DNA from: Cytophagia bacterium | GTDB lineage: Bacteria > Bacteroidota > Bacteroidia > Cytophagales > Microscillaceae | Direction: 5' to 3' | Assembly: GCA_004294005.1 (NCBI GenBank) | Contig: RDZP01000014.1 | Coordinates: 1-32,075 of the forward strand | DNA length: 32,075 nucleotides | In this document: positions 23,188 through 30,421 of the stretch, piece by piece | How the letters are laid out: each line of letters begins with the position of its first letter | How positions within the stretch are numbered: position 1 is the first letter of the stretch | Made by a program: the position numbers and the translations under genes | Notes under the pieces: model-generated | Databases searched by the model: none | What the model saw: only the letters and a program-made list of their open reading frames with translations | Told to the model about the DNA's origin: nothing

Positions 23188-24657
23188 TTATTTTTTTTCT
23201 GGATAAATCAAAGGTATGACTAATTTTTGCCCTTCAAATTCATTTTGTACGGCTACTTCATCTTCTTTTTTCTTCCTTTTCTCGTTAAAATAAGCACTTC
23301 TATTGTTTTTATTTTTATTCAGTTCGTTTACTTCTTTCAGAATATAATCACTTAATTTATATTTAAGTGCAATTTGAGCAATATTATCTTCTCTACGTAA
23401 GATATGCACAGCACGTACACGCACTTTAATTCCTTCTTTTACTTTCAAAACTTCTTTTCCCGTTAAATTATTCAATTTTTTTAGCGTATCAATAGAAGTG
23501 TAGTACTTTCGAGCTATACTTTCTAAAGTTTCTTCTTTTCTAACCTTATGAATAAAAATTTCAGTAGTATCTTTTTTATTGCCTTTTACAATTCTGATGC
23601 TGTCTTCTATGTTTTTTCTTGCTTGCGATTTCATAACAGAATCTTGCATAAGTTGAATGCGTTTGTTATCTTGCAAATTGAACAATACATCTGTTGTAAT
23701 TGTAGGACGATTGCTGTATTGATAAACCAAATAACCTGCCCAAATCACGAAAAAAACCAATAAAATAGCAGGTAAATTTACGGTTGGTTTTGAATAAATC
23801 TCTGTTTCTTCTGTTGAATTAACAGGGTTTACAAGTACAACAGCAATGTTTTTTTGTTGATAAGTATAAATTGCTTGTTGTAACTCTGCAATATTTTGGT
23901 ATCTATCCTCTGGTTTTTTTGCTGTTGATTTTTGAATAATCTCCTCGATTTCTATATTCACCATAGGATATATTTTTTTGGCTGATGGCAATGGTTCGTT
24001 CAAAATTTTATGCTTAATTTCTGCCAAATTAAAATTTTGATATGGATTTTTTCCTGTAAGCATTTGCCACAAAAGCACGCCAATACTATAAACATCACTT
24101 CTTTCGTCTATCGTTTTTTCTTCTAATCTTTCAGGGCTAAAAGTAGAAATTAAATTTTTATCTTCATTTTTTAGTACTTGTTTTGCATATATTTCACTCA
24201 AAGTAAGGTATTGAATTTTGATGTGCATATCAGGCGTTATCCAAATATGTTTGGGGTGAACTGCTCCTCCAAAATCTTTTTTTTGATGCGAATAAGCAAA
24301 TGTATTAAGTATTTCGTTCAACCAAAACAATGCTTTTTCTTCTGTTAATGGTCCACTAATTTCGTTGAGATGTTTTTCTAAATCATGACCAGGTACGTTT
24401 TCTAATACCAAATAAAAATCTGATTCAGTACTAATTTGGTCATACAAAGTAATGATATTAGGATGTTGAAGTTGTGCCATCGTCTTAATTTCATTAATCA
24501 ATGCTTCTTTATCCTCCATAGAAATTGTATTTTTGAGTGCTTTTACAATCAAATTTTTTTGAAATTGTGTATGTGATGCAGAAAAAGATTTGAATAAATA
24601 ATTTTCCCCCAAAAAATCTTCTATTCTATAGTTAAGAATATTTTGCCCCTTGTTCAT
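23188..24657 (-). CDS. LysM-domain membrane protein with degenerate Ser/Thr kinase domain (predicted pseudokinase)
   Basis: A 489-aa protein from the ATG at 24657. A longer frame opens at 24777, but a strong promoter match (24747-24778) lies inside it and NILNYRIEDFLGEN is the usual kinase N terminus. Residues 10-265 have the protein kinase fold: Lys39 (IVKAL), Glu56, SPE (174-176), and Asp188 in RSDVYSIG. The catalytic loop HRDxKxxN reads GGAVHPKH (130-137) and DFG reads YLT (150-152), so both catalytic Asp residues are missing and the glycine loop is degraded. After a membrane helix (about 294-313), two LysM-like domains (about 369-413 and 415-483) should face the periplasm and bind peptidoglycan. 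The plan resembles PrkC/PknB with LysM in place of PASTA. It probably acts as a scaffold or allosteric partner, perhaps of the adjacent phosphatase. Confidence 0.82.
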   Translation of the reverse strand: MNKGQNILNYRIEDFLGENYLFKSFSASHTQFQKNLIVKALKNTISMEDKEALINEIKTMAQLQHPNIITLYDQISTESDFYLVLENVPGHDLEKHLNEISGPLTEEKALFWLNEILNTFAYSHQKKDFGGAVHPKHIWITPDMHIKIQYLTLSEIYAKQVLKNEDKNLISTFSPERLEEKTIDERSDVYSIGVLLWQMLTGKNPYQNFNLAEIKHKILNEPLPSAKKIYPMVNIEIEEIIQKSTAKKPEDRYQNIAELQQAIYTYQQKNIAVVLVNPVNSTEETEIYSKPTVNLPAILLVFFVIWAGYLVYQYSNRPTITTDVLFNLQDNKRIQLMQDSVMKSQARKNIEDSIRIVKGNKKDTTEIFIHKVRKEETLESIARKYYTSIDTLKKLNNLTGKEVLKVKEGIKVRVRAVHILRREDNIAQIALKYKLSDYILKEVNELNKNKNNRSAYFNEKRKKKEDEVAVQNEFEGQKLVIPLIYPEKK

Positions 24658-24746
24658 TGTGTAATCAATCTTAGCAGATGTAGTAAAATATATATATATT
24701 ATGTATTGAGTAGAAAGAAAAATAAATTTTTCTAAAAATGATAATG

Positions 24747-24778
24747 CAAAAATAAGTATGTTTTTGGAAACAAACAAA
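24747..24778 (-). promoter_or_regulatory. Putative promoter of the LysM pseudokinase gene
   Basis: On the minus strand, TTTG (24778-24775), exactly 20 bases, then TATTTTTG (24754-24747). This matches the Bacteroidota consensus fully. The expected start near 24740 leaves a leader of about 80 bases before the ATG at 24657. Confidence 0.6.
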
Positions 24779-24869
24779 AAAAATGATAATTTTAGTGAAT
24801 TTAATGGTATTTATTGATTAAAATATTTGTATTTGATTTAAAATAATCTTTTATTTTGAATATATTGTT

Positions 24870-24877
24870 TATATTTG
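24870..24877 (+). promoter_or_regulatory. Putative -7 box of the esterase gene
   Basis: TATATTTG matches TAnnTTTG, 34 bases before the start codon. The -33 element is weak. Confidence 0.42.
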
Positions 24878-24911
24878 CCAAAAAAATAAAAAGAAATTAG
24901 CATAAAAAAAT

Positions 24912-25718
24912 ATGAAAAAATTGATTACTTCTCCTTTTTTGTGGCTGTTTTTGGGTTATATTTTTCCTTTTAATAATTTTGCACAAGATAAAAAATACAA
25001 AGACTACGAATTGTTTAGCAGACATATTTTTGAAGGAAAACAATTAAAAATGCCTTATCGTTGGCTTATTCCACCTGATTTTGATACATTAAATCAACAA
25101 AAAAATATAAAAAAATATCCTTTAATTGTTTTTTTGCATGGGGCAGGCGAAAGAGGCGATAATAATTTAGTACCTTTGACACATTTTGCACCTTATATTC
25201 TTACTGAAAATAATAGACAAAAACATCCTTGTTTTGTGCTTGTTCCTCAATGTCCAAAAGATAAAAAATGGATAGAAACCGACTGGGGACTTGATGCACA
25301 TACACAACCTGAAGCCATTTCTGAGGTCTTAAAAAATGTAATTGAAATTATACAAATAATGGAAGAAAAATACCCAATAGATACAAAAAAAATTTATATT
25401 ACAGGACTTTCGATGGGTGGTTTTGGAGTCTGGGATTTGATTACGCGTTATCCAAAAAAATTTGCTGCTGCTGTGCCTGTTTGTGGTGGTGCTGATGAAA
25501 AAACGGCTAAAAAAATAAAAAAATTACCTGTTTGGGCTTTTCATGGGGCGTTGGATAAGGTTGTAAAACCTGAACGTTCTCGCAATATGGTAGAGGCAAT
25601 TAAAAAAACAAAAGGAAATATTCGATATACAGAATATCCAAATGTGCAACATGATAGTTGGAAACAGGCTTATCAAGACGAAAATATGTGGAAATGGTTG
25701 TTCGAACAAAGTAAATAA
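24912..25718 (+). CDS. Secreted alpha/beta hydrolase (esterase / prolyl-oligopeptidase-like)
   Basis: A 268-aa serine hydrolase with a signal peptide (1-24, ending NNFAQ), so it is exported. The oxyanion-hole motif HGAGERGDNN starts at 76. The nucleophile is Ser167 in GLSMGG, the acid is Asp215 in HGALDKVV, and the base is His247 in NVQHDSW, a complete triad. The sequence resembles the putative carboxylesterase/phospholipase or feruloyl-esterase-like families often annotated as prolyl oligopeptidase family in Bacteroidota. The substrate is not predictable. It is transcribed alone and converges with the adaptor gene; only four bases separate the two stops. Confidence 0.85.
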   Translation: MKKLITSPFLWLFLGYIFPFNNFAQDKKYKDYELFSRHIFEGKQLKMPYRWLIPPDFDTLNQQKNIKKYPLIVFLHGAGERGDNNLVPLTHFAPYILTENNRQKHPCFVLVPQCPKDKKWIETDWGLDAHTQPEAISEVLKNVIEIIQIMEEKYPIDTKKIYITGLSMGGFGVWDLITRYPKKFAAAVPVCGGADEKTAKKIKKLPVWAFHGALDKVVKPERSRNMVEAIKKTKGNIRYTEYPNVQHDSWKQAYQDENMWKWLFEQSK

Positions 25719-25733
25719 TTGATTATTTTACTT
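25709..25733. terminator. Hairpin covering two convergent stop codons
   Basis: AAGTAAATAAT (25709-25719) pairs with ATTATTTTACTT (25722-25733) with one bulge. Both stop codons lie in the stem. It is the only structure available at this tight junction. Confidence 0.35.
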
Positions 25734-26799
25734 CTAATAATTTTACTGCAATATCAGGTCTTAAATTCATAATACCTGATGTGATAATAGTATCGTTTTC
25801 AGCAATTCCTTCTTCAATTTGTACCATTTCTGAACCTCTAATGCCTATTTTTACAACTTTTCGGACTGCTTTTCCATTTTTATATTGGTAAACTTTAGGG
25901 GCATCAATATCAGGAATGAGTGCATAAGTAGGAATTTCCATCGCTTTATCAAAACTATCCCAAATGATTTCTACCTTTACGAAAGCACCCGGTTTTAGTT
26001 CGTTAGTAGTGGTATTAATCCAAGCTTTTGCGGTAAGTGTGCGTGTATTCAGATTCAATTTTGGTTCGATAGCATAAATATTTGCTTCATATTTATTTTC
26101 ATTTTCTCCAAAATTAATGATACATTTTTGTCCTAATTTTAGTTTTGTGATGTATTTTTCAGGCACAGAAAATTCTACTTTTAACTTATCAGTATTGACT
26201 AACTTCGCAATAGATGTGCCTGCATTGATATAAGCACCTTGACTGATTTGTCTCAATCCAATCATTCCGCTAAAAGGTGCAACGACTTGTGTTTTTGCTA
26301 TTTTTGCTTCTAATTCTCTTTTTTCGGCTTTGATAGCATTCAACTCTGCCAAACCTGTATCATATTCATCTTGACTTACACCACCTTTTTCTAATAATTT
26401 TTTTTGTCTAAATTCTTTTTTAGCAAATAACTCTTCTCTATAAGTTAGTTTTTCGAATTGTGCTTTCAAATCAGCATCATTGATTTTCACCAAAAGAGTT
26501 CCTTTTGCTACATTTGTTCCTTCTGTAAAATTAATTTGCGTTATCATTCCACTAATTTCAGAGGTTATCGTAACTTCCTCATTGGCTACAATCGTACCTG
26601 TAACCCGCAAACGATTGTTCAAAGCATTTGATTTGATAATCATTGCTCTTACAAAAGTTTCCTTGTTTTTAGCAGAACTTTCACTTTTTGCAAGTGATTT
26701 ATTTTTATTGTTGCCAAAAAAATCAGATTGAAATAAAATAAAAATAATCGTAATTGTTGCTATTATTCCAATAATAATGAAGCGAAAATATTTTTTCAT
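25723..26799 (-). CDS. Orphan RND efflux periplasmic adaptor (membrane fusion protein)
   Basis: A 358-aa HlyD/AcrA-like adaptor. The N-terminal membrane helix is about 5-23. The first lipoyl half contains EISGMITQINFTEGTNVAKG. An alpha-hairpin follows (about 110-165), then the second lipoyl half (VVAPFSGMIGLRQISQGAY). The beta-barrel has LNLNTRTLTAKAWI, the family signature of MdtA/MexE-like adaptors. It is clearly different from the adaptor at 9638-10666. No pump or channel gene adjoins it: the convergent neighbour is an esterase, and trxA upstream is separated by a terminator. It must therefore work with a pump encoded elsewhere or be a remnant of a dispersed operon. The reading frame is intact. 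Confidence 0.88.
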   Translation of the reverse strand: MKKYFRFIIIGIIATITIIFILFQSDFFGNNKNKSLAKSESSAKNKETFVRAMIIKSNALNNRLRVTGTIVANEEVTITSEISGMITQINFTEGTNVAKGTLLVKINDADLKAQFEKLTYREELFAKKEFRQKKLLEKGGVSQDEYDTGLAELNAIKAEKRELEAKIAKTQVVAPFSGMIGLRQISQGAYINAGTSIAKLVNTDKLKVEFSVPEKYITKLKLGQKCIINFGENENKYEANIYAIEPKLNLNTRTLTAKAWINTTTNELKPGAFVKVEIIWDSFDKAMEIPTYALIPDIDAPKVYQYKNGKAVRKVVKIGIRGSEMVQIEEGIAENDTIITSGIMNLRPDIAVKLLEVK

Positions 26800-26804
26800 T
26801 GTAA

Positions 26805-26812
26805 CAAATATA
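26805..26812 (-). promoter_or_regulatory. Putative -7 box very close to the orphan adaptor start
   Basis: TATATTTG on the minus strand lies only five bases before the ATG. If used, the mRNA would have little or no leader. The -33 position falls in the trxA terminator and is a poor match. Confidence 0.35.
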
Positions 26813-26821
26813 TAAGATAGA

Positions 26822-26857
26822 AAAAAGTTGTAAACATTGATATATTTACAACTTTTT
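26822..26857 (-). terminator. Terminator of trxA
   Basis: AAAAAGTTGTAAA (26822-26834) and its exact complement (26845-26857) form a 13-bp stem with a 10-base loop. On the minus strand Ts close the stem, 23 bases after the trxA stop. Confidence 0.72.
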
Positions 26858-26879
26858 ATTATAATTAATTGATTATTAA

Positions 26880-27206
26880 CTAAATAAGTGATGATAGTTT
26901 TTGTAATAAAACCGATTTTGCATTGTTAGGAACACCTATTTGTTTATCTACTAATTTTCCATTTTTAAAGAAAAATATAGCAGGGATACTACGAATATTT
27001 TGTTCAGATGGAACGATAGTATTATTATCTACGTCCATTTTTGCTACCACTGCTCTTCCTTCAAATTCTGATGCTAATTCTTCTATTGAGGGTCCAATCA
27101 TTTTACAAGGTCCACACCATTCAGCCCAAAAATCGACCATTACTACTTCGTTGTCTTGCAATACTTGTGCAAAGTTGTCATCATTTAATTCTAATGCTTT
27201 TCCCAT
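26880..27206 (-). CDS. trxA: Thioredoxin
   Basis: A 108-aa cytoplasmic thioredoxin that reduces protein disulfides. The active site is WCGPC with Cys31 and Cys34; the flanking FWAEWCGPCKMIGP and the cis-Pro loop SIPAIFFF are canonical. The length is typical and there is no signal peptide. It is isolated by the terminator after it and a 153-base gap before it. Nothing unusual is seen. Confidence 0.95.
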   Translation of the reverse strand: MGKALELNDDNFAQVLQDNEVVMVDFWAEWCGPCKMIGPSIEELASEFEGRAVVAKMDVDNNTIVPSEQNIRSIPAIFFFKNGKLVDKQIGVPNNAKSVLLQKLSSLI

Positions 27207-27359
27207 TACGTTTAAATTTTTTTTAAGTTTTGTTATTCATTTAACTAAAAAAACTAAAATAAAGTTCAAATTGTATTGATGAATTATCAACGTTTTGAAT
27301 TATAATCGATAACACATAATTGATGTAAGTCTTATGCAAAAATTTACTCTTTGATACAA

Positions 27360-28181
27360 TTAACTAAAAATTATTGATTTTAATGCTATAAATAATTGCC
27401 CAGAAATAAAAACCGATAAGTAAGTAAATAAAAAATAAAACAAAAATCCAACAGGAAAAAGATGGATTAATTTGAGAGAGTTTGGAACTAATTTGGTAAT
27501 ATTAATACGAGATTTTCCAAAGAATTTCATATATCTAAAAAAAGTTCTAAAATCTTTTTTGCGATGATGATAAACAAAAGCATCTGCAATAAGACCAATT
27601 TTAAAACCTAATTCTTTAATTTTTAAACTCAAAACAATATCTTCTCCCATAAAGCCAAACGGAAAACCACCTGTGGTTTCATAAACTTTTCTTGAAAAAC
27701 CCATATTAAAACTACGAGGATGAAATGTAGTGGCACTTTTTGCTCCACCACGCATTCCTCCTGTTGTTAAAAACGAAGTCAAAGAGTAATTAAATGCTTT
27801 TTCAATATCCAAAAAACTATCATGACACTTGTCTGGTCCACCATGGCAATCTAAATTTCTTGAAGAAACTTCAGTAAGAATTACCTCTAAAAAATTAGGT
27901 TCTAATAAAATGTCAGAATCTAAAATAATAAAATAATCGCCTTTGGCTTGTTTCATACCAAAATTGCGAGAAATTCCAGGACCGAAATTTCCAGTAAGCA
28001 AATATTTAACTTTCATTTTAGAGGCAAAAGCTCCAACTACAAGATCAGATTTTTTCTTTTCAGAACCACTTTCGACCACCAAAACTTCAAAATTCTTATA
28101 AGTTTGCAGTAATAAACAGCCTAAAACTTCTCTAATTTCTTCAGGACGATTATAAACGGGAATAATAATAGAAAAAAACAT
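27360..28181 (-). CDS. Family 2 glycosyltransferase, short C terminus
   Basis: A 273-aa GT-A fold transferase that moves a sugar from a nucleotide donor to a surface glycan or lipid. It begins with FSIIIPVYNRPEEI. The metal-binding DxD is Asp88-Ser-Asp90 (IILDSDILLEPNF). An acceptor-side segment reads GGFPFGFMGEDIVLSLKIKELGF. The C terminus has one hydrophobic segment (about 235-270) before the stop, whereas related membrane GT2 proteins often have two or three helices and reach about 320-340 aa. A one-base shift near 27420 gives an alternative, equally short hydrophobic end (IGFYFWAIIYSIK), so a small frameshift is possible but unproven. It is the last gene of the DUF1573-yajQ-GT2 run. Confidence 0.85.
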   Translation of the reverse strand: MFFSIIIPVYNRPEEIREVLGCLLLQTYKNFEVLVVESGSEKKKSDLVVGAFASKMKVKYLLTGNFGPGISRNFGMKQAKGDYFIILDSDILLEPNFLEVILTEVSSRNLDCHGGPDKCHDSFLDIEKAFNYSLTSFLTTGGMRGGAKSATTFHPRSFNMGFSRKVYETTGGFPFGFMGEDIVLSLKIKELGFKIGLIADAFVYHHRKKDFRTFFRYMKFFGKSRINITKLVPNSLKLIHLFPVGFLFYFLFTYLSVFISGQLFIALKSIIFS

Positions 28182-28207
28182 TTTTAAACTTTAAATTATC
28201 AAAAAAA

Positions 28208-28699
28208 TCAACCTTTCATGTTAATAAACTGCATCGGTACGCCAGTTTCTGAAGTTCTTAACAACTGAATTATGGCTTGTAAATCATCAATTTTTTTAGA
28301 CACGACCCTAACTTGATCGTCCATAATTGAAGCATCAACTTTAATTTTAGAATCCTTAATTATTTTAACTATTTTCTTACTATCTTCCTTTTCTAAACCA
28401 GCTTTAATTTTTATGTTTTTTTTAAGTATCTTACCCGATGCTTGTGCTTCTTTGGTAAAATCAAAACTGCGTCCATCTATGCCTTGTTTAATGGCTCGGG
28501 TCATTAACATATCCTCAACAGCCCTCAAACGCATATCGTTTTCGGTTTCAATCGTAACAATCATGTCTTTTTTATTGAGTTCAATAGTCGTTTCACTATC
28601 TCTAAAATCAAATCGATTGGTTATTTCTTTGTATGCCACATTCACTGCATTATCCAACATTTGGGCATCAACTTTACTTACAATATCAAATGAAGGCAT
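28208..28699 (-). CDS. yajQ: YajQ-family nucleotide-binding protein (possible c-di-GMP receptor)
   Basis: A 163-aa cytoplasmic protein of the YajQ family. It begins MPSFDIVSKVDAQMLDNAVN and contains DFRDSETTIEL, GIDGRSFDFTKE, KIKVDASIMDDQVRV and the C-terminal signature PMQFINMKG. Length and both ferredoxin-like halves are complete. In Xanthomonas a family member binds cyclic di-GMP and partners a transcription regulator; other members bind nucleotides or RNA. Whether this one binds c-di-GMP is unknown. It lies six bases after the DUF1573 gene and 26 before the glycosyltransferase, so the three are probably co-transcribed. Confidence 0.93.
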   Translation of the reverse strand: MPSFDIVSKVDAQMLDNAVNVAYKEITNRFDFRDSETTIELNKKDMIVTIETENDMRLRAVEDMLMTRAIKQGIDGRSFDFTKEAQASGKILKKNIKIKAGLEKEDSKKIVKIIKDSKIKVDASIMDDQVRVVSKKIDDLQAIIQLLRTSETGVPMQFINMKG

Positions 28700-28705
28700 A
28701 TTAAA

Positions 28706-29788
28706 TTAAGGTTTTAAAATTTTAGTTTTAAGTGAAATTACACTCGTAAAAGACTTGGGGTCATTTGAATATATATTAATGTGTTTGTCTTGCACGCCTT
28801 CTTTTCCATTACTATCAAAAGTAATGGTTAATTTGGCAGAATGACCAGATTTTATGGTTTTTTTGTCGATTTCAGATACTGTGCAGCCGCAACTAGGCTT
28901 TATTTTCAAAATCTGTAAATCATCTGAACCATTATTTTTTATATTAAAAACCGTTGTAACTTTATCACCTTGTTTGACATTTCCAAAATCATGTAATTCT
29001 TTATCAAAACTAATTTTGGGAGCATTTTGCATTTGTTCGATAGTCAAATCTTTGAAAGAAAGCGTAATATTGGCAGTTATAAAAAGAATTTTTGAAGGTT
29101 CAAGGGCATCATTTGTTTTAAGTTCAATTTTATCTTGCACATATCCAAAATCATTTCTCCATTTTGGCGAATATTCAACTAAAATTTTAGCTTTAGATTT
29201 TGGAGCAATTATTTGAGGTTCAATTTTAACATTAAGATAAGCGGAATTGAAAATAATTTTATCAACTGTTATTGAAGAATCTGCAAAATTAAAAATGTCA
29301 AAAGATTTTCTTTGCCAATCAGCAGTTGAAATATCTCCCAAATGCATATATCTACTTATAAATCTTAAATTACCTATTTTATCAGGAAAATCATCATGCG
29401 GCTTTTTGGGGTTTGGCGTAACTTTTCCCTGCAAAGTAAGAATAGTGCCATCTTGAAAAGAATTTGAAAAAACAGTAAGCGTTTTAGTAAATTGCCCAGG
29501 ACGATTAAATGGGTCATATTCAACAGAAATTTTACCTTTTTCTCCAGGTTCAATAGGTGTTTTAGTCCAAGTAGGAACTGTACATCCGCAAGCAGCAACC
29601 ACATTTTTAATAATTAAAGGTGATTTACCAATGTTTGAAAACTCAAATTCATAACTCACTTTTCCACCTTCTTCTTTGATAGTTCCGAAGTCGTGGGTAT
29701 AAAATTCGTAAGATACAGACGTTTTTTTATCTTGAGCTGAAAGCTGAAGAAACATAAAAAAGTGTAATAAGATTATTTTTTTTGTCAT
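28706..29788 (-). CDS. Exported DUF1573 protein with two CGCT-type domains
   Basis: A 360-aa secreted protein with a signal peptide (1-18, ending LQLSAQ). The first DUF1573 domain (about 30-125) has YDFGTIKEEGG-like opening residues and the Cys pair ACGCTVP (Cys67, Cys69). A middle immunoglobulin-like segment without Cys follows (about 135-245). The second DUF1573 domain (about 262-358) contains FGNVKQGDKVTTVFNIKNNG and SCGCTVSE (Cys300, Cys302). DUF1573 is abundant in Bacteroidota and resembles ASH/MSP-type beta-sandwich domains; the function is not established. It is first in an operon-like run with yajQ and a glycosyltransferase. Confidence 0.88.
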   Translation of the reverse strand: MTKKIILLHFFMFLQLSAQDKKTSVSYEFYTHDFGTIKEEGGKVSYEFEFSNIGKSPLIIKNVVAACGCTVPTWTKTPIEPGEKGKISVEYDPFNRPGQFTKTLTVFSNSFQDGTILTLQGKVTPNPKKPHDDFPDKIGNLRFISRYMHLGDISTADWQRKSFDIFNFADSSITVDKIIFNSAYLNVKIEPQIIAPKSKAKILVEYSPKWRNDFGYVQDKIELKTNDALEPSKILFITANITLSFKDLTIEQMQNAPKISFDKELHDFGNVKQGDKVTTVFNIKNNGSDDLQILKIKPSCGCTVSEIDKKTIKSGHSAKLTITFDSNGKEGVQDKHINIYSNDPKSFTSVISLKTKILKP

Positions 29789-29792
29789 TCTA

Positions 29793-29800
29793 CAAAACTA
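29793..29800 (-). promoter_or_regulatory. Putative -7 box next to the DUF1573 start
   Basis: TAGTTTTG on the minus strand matches TAnnTTTG and lies four bases before the ATG. This again suggests a very short or absent leader. No good -33 box is seen. Confidence 0.33.
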
Positions 29801-29805
29801 ATAAA

Positions 29806-29860
29806 ATTAAATAAATTATAAATACAATTTTTATAAAAATGTATTTATAATTTATTTAAT
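29806..29860. repeat. Long near-perfect inverted repeat upstream of the DUF1573 gene
   Basis: Arms 29806-29832 (27 bases) and 29835-29860 (26 bases) are complementary throughout except one bulged base. The motif ATTAAATAAATTAT recurs directly at 29881. All pairs but two are A-T. It may form a cruciform or block transcription between the divergent genes. Confidence 0.5.
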
Positions 29861-29954
29861 AATTTTAATAGCATTAAAGAATTAAATAAATTATTATAAA
29901 TTGGGTTTAAAAGGTAATAATTTTAAGAATAAACGAATATTTATTAATTAAATC

Positions 29955-29962
29955 TATATTTG
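29955..29962 (+). promoter_or_regulatory. Putative -7 box before the 43-codon frame
   Basis: TATATTTG matches TAnnTTTG, 30 bases before the ATG at 29993. The -33 match is poor. Confidence 0.33.
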
Positions 29963-29992
29963 TAGATATTTAAAAAAAATGAAAATTAACAA

Positions 29993-30124
29993 ATGTCTTT
30001 ATCAAGATTTTTCAAATCATTGATTTTCAATTATTTAAAAGTATTATTGATTTCCGTTATCATTGAAATATTAGTTAAAATAAAGTTTTTTAATAAAAAT
30101 ATTTTAATAAAAAACCTAAACTAA
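29993..30124 (+). CDS. Possible 43-aa hydrophobic peptide
   Basis: The ATG at 29993 opens 43 codons beginning MSLSRFFKSL, with a hydrophobic middle (LKVLLISVIIEILV) and a basic Asn/Lys-rich end. It could be a membrane peptide. In its favour are a promoter-like box 30 bases upstream and a hairpin 58 bases after the stop. Against it, the region is so AT-rich that short frames with Leu, Ile, Lys and Asn arise by chance. The product is not recognised. Confidence 0.28.
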   Translation: MSLSRFFKSLIFNYLKVLLISVIIEILVKIKFFNKNILIKNLN

Positions 30125-30181
30125 CAAAAACCAAATTAATATTACTATATAAGTTAAATATACTAAGAATAAAATTAAAAT

Positions 30182-30201
30182 AATTACTAATTATAGTAAT
30201 T
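30182..30201. terminator. Hairpin between two possible convergent mini-genes
   Basis: AATTACTA (30182-30189) and TAGTAATT (30194-30201) are perfect 8-bp arms with a 4-base loop. T-rich sequence follows on both strands. It overlaps the stop of the minus-strand 39-codon frame. Confidence 0.4.
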
Positions 30202-30306
30202 TTCGTGAGCAAATTCTTTCATACTTAAATTTTTAATAGAAAAAAAACGAGCATTTTTAATTATGACCTTAACTGATTTTTCGGTATTTTTTTTTGGCTT
30301 TTTCAT
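30187..30306 (-). CDS. Possible 39-aa basic protein
   Basis: From the ATG at 30306 the frame encodes 39 residues: a Lys-rich start (MKKPKKNTEKS), a short beta-like stretch (VKVIIKNARFFS) and a polar end (EFAHENYYN). A longer frame in phase starts at 30393, but the promoter match at 30391-30421 places transcription start downstream of that codon. Mixed amino acid use looks slightly more protein-like than chance AT-rich frames. No family is recognised. Confidence 0.33.
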   Translation of the reverse strand: MKKPKKNTEKSVKVIIKNARFFSIKNLSMKEFAHENYYN

Positions 30307-30390
30307 GTTTTTTAAAGAGATTATGTAATGATGTAAGTTTTTTAATTTAATTTGTAAAACAATCAGATTGAATTGAAATTGTATATTAAA

Positions 30391-30421
30391 CAAAATTAAA
30401 GCGTACGCAACCTGAAAACAA
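30391..30421 (-). promoter_or_regulatory. Putative promoter of the 39-codon frame
   Basis: On the minus strand, TTG (30421-30419), 20 bases, then TAATTTTG (30398-30391). This fits TAnnTTTG with good spacing. Predicted start near 30384. Confidence 0.38.

Noticed and set aside
24658-24777. 40-residue N-terminal extension of the LysM pseudokinase
   Set aside because: A strong promoter match lies inside it, the residues look like translated AT-rich spacer, and the kinase domain begins normally at the internal ATG.
30307-30393. Longer 68-codon version of the 39-codon minus-strand frame
   Set aside because: Its start overlaps the -7 box, so it would not be on the predicted transcript, and the added residues are chance-like.
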